Of a stretch of 64,000 nucleotides of DNA, positions 63,889 to 64,000 are shown piece by piece. Origin of the DNA: JAMXLO01 sp963726125 (lineage in GTDB: Bacteria > Pseudomonadota > Alphaproteobacteria > Acetobacterales > Acetobacteraceae). The stretch lies in assembly GCA_963726125.1 (NCBI GenBank), contig CAVSBG010000005.1, positions 124,001 to 188,000 of the forward strand, given 5' to 3'. The first letter of the stretch is position 1, and each line of letters opens with the position of its first letter. Below the pieces are notes generated by a model. It was not told where the DNA came from and did not search any database. It was given only the letters and a program-made list of their open reading frames with translations. The translations under genes were made by a program, and so were the position numbers.

Positions 63889-64000
63889 ATGTGGACCAAG
63901 ACTATATACGATAACCAGGTACTACGCGTCTGCGCCGGCCAGCAGATTGTACGCCTCGGTCGCATCGGAGGCCCGCCGAAGACGCTGCACAAGGGCTTCG
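63889..64000 (+). CDS. Partial open frame at window edge, unknown
   Basis: From ATG 63889 the frame stays open to the window end: MWTKTIYDNQVLRVCAGQQI, then LGRIGGPPKTLHKGF. No clear ribosome-binding site is seen and the family is not recognised. The 285 bases before it (63604-63888) contain no confident gene; a short minus-strand stretch ending at 63653 (DENGDWDFVRDRNNLIFSII) looks protein-like and may be the scar of a lost gene. Confidence 0.35.
   Translation, partial: MWTKTIYDNQVLRVCAGQQIVRLGRIGGPPKTLHKGF

Overview
The window is high-GC DNA from an alphaproteobacterium, most likely of the Acetobacteraceae/Rhodospirillales. The signs are an usg gene, an hslVU pair, a CIRCE-controlled groES-groEL operon, TTGA-N6-TCAA (Fnr/FixK-type) boxes, and a kdsB-pheA pair beside a membrane-anchored cytochrome c and hisN. 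Family assignment is inference from gene content and protein character; no database search was possible.

Layout. 1-1.8 kb: end of a sugar ABC transporter (two permeases) and an Asp/Glu/hydantoin racemase. 1.8-2.6 kb: decayed remnants that look like TIR and SLOG ('GVTGHRD') domains. 2.6-7.2 kb: central-carbon operon tkt-gap-pgk (minus strand). 7.4-11.5 kb: MNT nucleotidyltransferase with a broken HEPN partner, a flavin-dependent oxidoreductase, an MFS carrier and a frameshifted Uma2 nuclease. 11.6-13.5 kb: hslVU protease. 13.6-17.4 kb: HCCA isomerase, MBL hydrolase, SDR and LLM oxidoreductase, three of them frameshifted. 17.4-23.6 kb: a minus-strand run of catabolic genes (peptide-type binding protein, isochorismatase-like hydrolase, amidohydrolase, Tat-exported MBL protein, PNPOx-like protein, exported alpha/beta hydrolase). 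24.1-26.0 kb: a monohaem cytochrome c followed by a fused cytochrome-porin resembling the Cyc2 family, with a perfect TTGAT-N4-ATCAA box between them; this is the most interesting locus. 26.2-28.9 kb: PatB-type lyase, methyltransferase and a HigB/HigA-type toxin-antitoxin pair. 29.1-31.3 kb: groES-groEL. 31.4-36.1 kb: usg, ctaA, a multi-PAS histidine kinase and a Tat-exported superoxide dismutase. 36.1-42.6 kb: yejABEF-type peptide importer, interrupted by a GIY-YIG gene embedded in REP-like repeats. 42.6-46.0 kb: hisN, cytochrome c, kdsB, pheA. 46.2-50.5 kb: accessory island with two unrecognised small genes, an integrase scar, two PEP-CTERM-like exported proteins and a wHTH-TolB-TPR-rhodanese fusion. 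51-54.2 kb: MocR regulator and a polytopic membrane protein. 54.6-61.1 kb: LacI-controlled sugar ABC operon ending in a frameshifted glycoside hydrolase. 61.1-63.6 kb: flavin amine oxidase and acyl-CoA dehydrogenase.

At least three families of palindromic dispersed repeats sit between genes, and one hairpin element supplies the last ~50 residues and stop codon of an SDR gene. At least eight otherwise recognisable genes contain single-base frameshifts, mostly looking like one extra base. That pattern points either to sequencing/assembly error or to many young pseudogenes, and frameshifted entries should be read with this in mind.
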